This document shows positions 29,389-30,923 of a stretch of 30,923 bases of DNA, one piece after another. How positions within the stretch are numbered: position 1 is the stretch's first letter; each line of letters opens with the position of its first letter. The notes under the pieces were generated by a model, which did no database searches, was not told the DNA's origin, and saw only the letters and a list, made by a program, of their open reading frames with translations. Origin of the DNA: a virus; the IMG/VR virus record IMGVR_UViG_3300008459_000236, positions 1 to 30,923 of that record. One strand, written 5' to 3'. The translations under genes and the position numbers were made by a program.

Positions 29389-30911
29389 TTAATTCGAATA
29401 TTCTGATTTAAAATGGTATTAGGGGCATTAAACAATTTTGACATAATATCTGCCGAGTTTGTTCCGTCAGTTGCAACTGGAACAGGGGGCATTCCGTGAT
29501 ACGGATGTACATGCGCCAGCATAAATTTAACAATTACATTCAAAAGATCAATTAATTGTTCACCTCTTACCATTGAATTTGTGTCTGTTTGAATTTGAGA
29601 AAACTTCTCAACGGGTATTCCATATAATGTTTCGTTTAAATTAATTTTTTGTTTATTAGGTATTTGAGAATTGTGAGATAATAGATATAAAAAATCACTA
29701 CCCATAACACCAAATGAAACATTTTCCGAAACATACTCAGAGGGGGTATATTCACTTACAGTAGGTTTTTTTGTTTGGTTTGTTGTATTCTGTTTAAAAA
29801 CAATAATACAACCTACTTTGTTATCACCATTTATTTTAATGTCAGATATGAAGTTTTGTATTGTATCTTTTTGTAAAGAATTATTTGGATCTGTGTCATA
29901 TGCAAACCTATATGATAAAGAATTAGGTCTTACCGCGAAAGGATATCTATCATTTGGTGAATTGAATATGTCATATGATGGTATGTTTATTTTACCACTA
30001 TCAAATCCTCTAATAAAAGTGTTTATAAGTGAAACGGTATCATTATAAGTAACACCAATAAAAGTAATTGAGTATATTGGTGCGGATAAGAAATTATTAA
30101 TTTCTGAGTTAATTTTTAAATTTGCAGTGTTTGTTGATAAATCAGGTTTAACACTATAGATTGTGATTATACCTGTATATGCATCAAAATTATTATCAGG
30201 GTTATATATAGCCCATTCTATGAGATATTTTACACTTTGAATTACATCTTCTAAAGCAAAAATTGTTTCTTTTTCTAAATCAACCTTTTTTTGTTTAAAG
30301 TTACTGAGTTGAACAAATGATCTTTTGTTATTTAATTTTGGTAATGTTTTTGGATTAAGTATTTCATCTTCATATTTTCCAGCTCGTAATAATACTTCAT
30401 TTTCTTTTAAAATTAAATCCGCAGATCCTCTTCCTAGTAATGCATTGTCTCCTGGTTCGGGATAAATTCCTTTGGTTTTTATTGGATCGGTTAATTCTCC
30501 CTGTGGATTTTTTAACGGAACATTTGTTGAATCAATTTTCCCACTTAACATATAGTTTTGTACAGAAACACTTGTTTCCAAGTAACTTGACATTGGTGAC
30601 GAAAAAGGTCCTTGTATATAGAATTGATTTTTGAATTTTGTGTTTCTGTCGTAATAAATGATATGAACAAATTCATCATTCTTAGGTGTTTGAAACATAA
30701 AATACGGTAATAGTGGTAAAAACAAAAACGGATCTTCTGATGACCATTGTTGTTTTACAGGTATATCATCAAAACAAGTATCACAAAATGCCTTTACAAT
30801 CTTATCTCTTTCCTCATTCAATGGAACAGCTCTAATTCTACCTAACATCATAGGATCGTTTGAATTAATAACAGATCCTGGAAATATGATTTGTCTATCT
30901 CTATTAAACAT
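29385..30911 (-). CDS. Baseplate hub/spike protein with OB-fold (T4 gp5-like)
   Basis: A complete 508-residue protein. The N-terminus FPGSVINSNDPMMLGRIRAV is the signature of the gp5/VgrG OB-fold (nD-xxxGRIRV). An adjoining PFLFLPLLPYFMFQTPKNDE then FVHIIYYD matches the P-x-x-G-x-x-V-x-V pattern in degenerate form. A later segment (GRGSADLILKENEVLLRAGK) recalls hub proteins of T4-like phages, and the C-terminus HVHPYHGMPPVP resembles the metal-site/tip ends of hub proteins. No lysozyme domain like that of T4 gp5 is seen; cell-wall cutting may be done by the M23/lysozyme-like fusion instead. It would sit at the baseplate centre. The family call is good, the exact T4 equivalent less so. Confidence 0.75.
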   Translation of the reverse strand: MFNRDRQIIFPGSVINSNDPMMLGRIRAVPLNEERDKIVKAFCDTCFDDIPVKQQWSSEDPFLFLPLLPYFMFQTPKNDEFVHIIYYDRNTKFKNQFYIQGPFSSPMSSYLETSVSVQNYMLSGKIDSTNVPLKNPQGELTDPIKTKGIYPEPGDNALLGRGSADLILKENEVLLRAGKYEDEILNPKTLPKLNNKRSFVQLSNFKQKKVDLEKETIFALEDVIQSVKYLIEWAIYNPDNNFDAYTGIITIYSVKPDLSTNTANLKINSEINNFLSAPIYSITFIGVTYNDTVSLINTFIRGFDSGKINIPSYDIFNSPNDRYPFAVRPNSLSYRFAYDTDPNNSLQKDTIQNFISDIKINGDNKVGCIIVFKQNTTNQTKKPTVSEYTPSEYVSENVSFGVMGSDFLYLLSHNSQIPNKQKINLNETLYGIPVEKFSQIQTDTNSMVRGEQLIDLLNVIVKFMLAHVHPYHGMPPVPVATDGTNSADIMSKLFNAPNTILNQNIRIN

Positions 30912-30923
30912 TTTTTATTCTAT

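Noticed and set aside
1-30923. Standard tRNA genes, integrase, insertion sequences, attachment sites
   Set aside because: I saw no cloverleaf other than the tmRNA ends, no recombinase or transposase motifs and no flanking direct repeats that would support them.

Overview
The window looks like about 31 kb of a tailed-phage genome (T4-like myovirus superfamily) with a host in the Bacteroidota, probably a flavobacterium-like bacterium. The phage assignment rests on a contiguous head-morphogenesis block in T4 order: large terminase, portal, prohead protease, acidic scaffold, major capsid protein. A baseplate-hub-like protein follows on the other strand. The host assignment rests on four independent signs: promoters of the Bacteroidota sigma type (TTTG, 19-20 bases, TAnnTTTG); A-rich leaders without Shine-Dalgarno sequences; Bacteroidota-flavoured accessory proteins (a ClpC-type unfoldase, bS21, a DUF4494-like protein); and a tmRNA whose resume region resembles flavobacterial and cyanobacterial ones. 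The DNA is strongly AT-rich.

Layout. Positions 1-3461 hold small accessory genes: a cut-off gene, a small basic protein, a membrane-anchored GAF-like protein, a DnaJ-type zinc-finger protein, a small protein with a possible capsid-targeting N-terminus and a short exported protein. A phage-encoded tmRNA sits among them on the minus strand (1926-2319). Positions 3545-8208 hold an orphan acidic protein followed by a proteolysis group: M20-type peptidase, HExxH metallopeptidase and ClpC-like AAA+ unfoldase. Positions 8306-14743 hold a KTSC protein, a fused nucleotidyltransferase/M23/lysozyme-like protein and virion-type unknowns. Positions 14761-24309 are the head block, interrupted only by a minus-strand gene for ribosomal protein bS21 (19124-19306). 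Positions 24328-24470 carry a candidate structured small RNA and terminators. Positions 24483-30911 are mostly minus-strand: a DUF6878/DUF6915 cassette, small cysteine-containing proteins and two large virion/baseplate proteins.

How it may fit together. Two promoter classes are visible: host-like ones, and a recurrent phage motif (TTGATATTTATAAA and variants) placed 10-30 bases before start codons, often embedding the TGA stop of the upstream gene. Several otherwise unrelated proteins share a short amphipathic segment ending in a (I/L/V)xE site of the kind T4 gp21 cleaves. The same type of site (LINE|A) occurs at residue 60 of the capsid protein, so these may be proteins delivered into the head. 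The tmRNA, bS21 and ClpC-like unfoldase together suggest that this phage alters host translation rescue, initiation and protein turnover. Most functional statements come from reading motifs; none was checked by database search.
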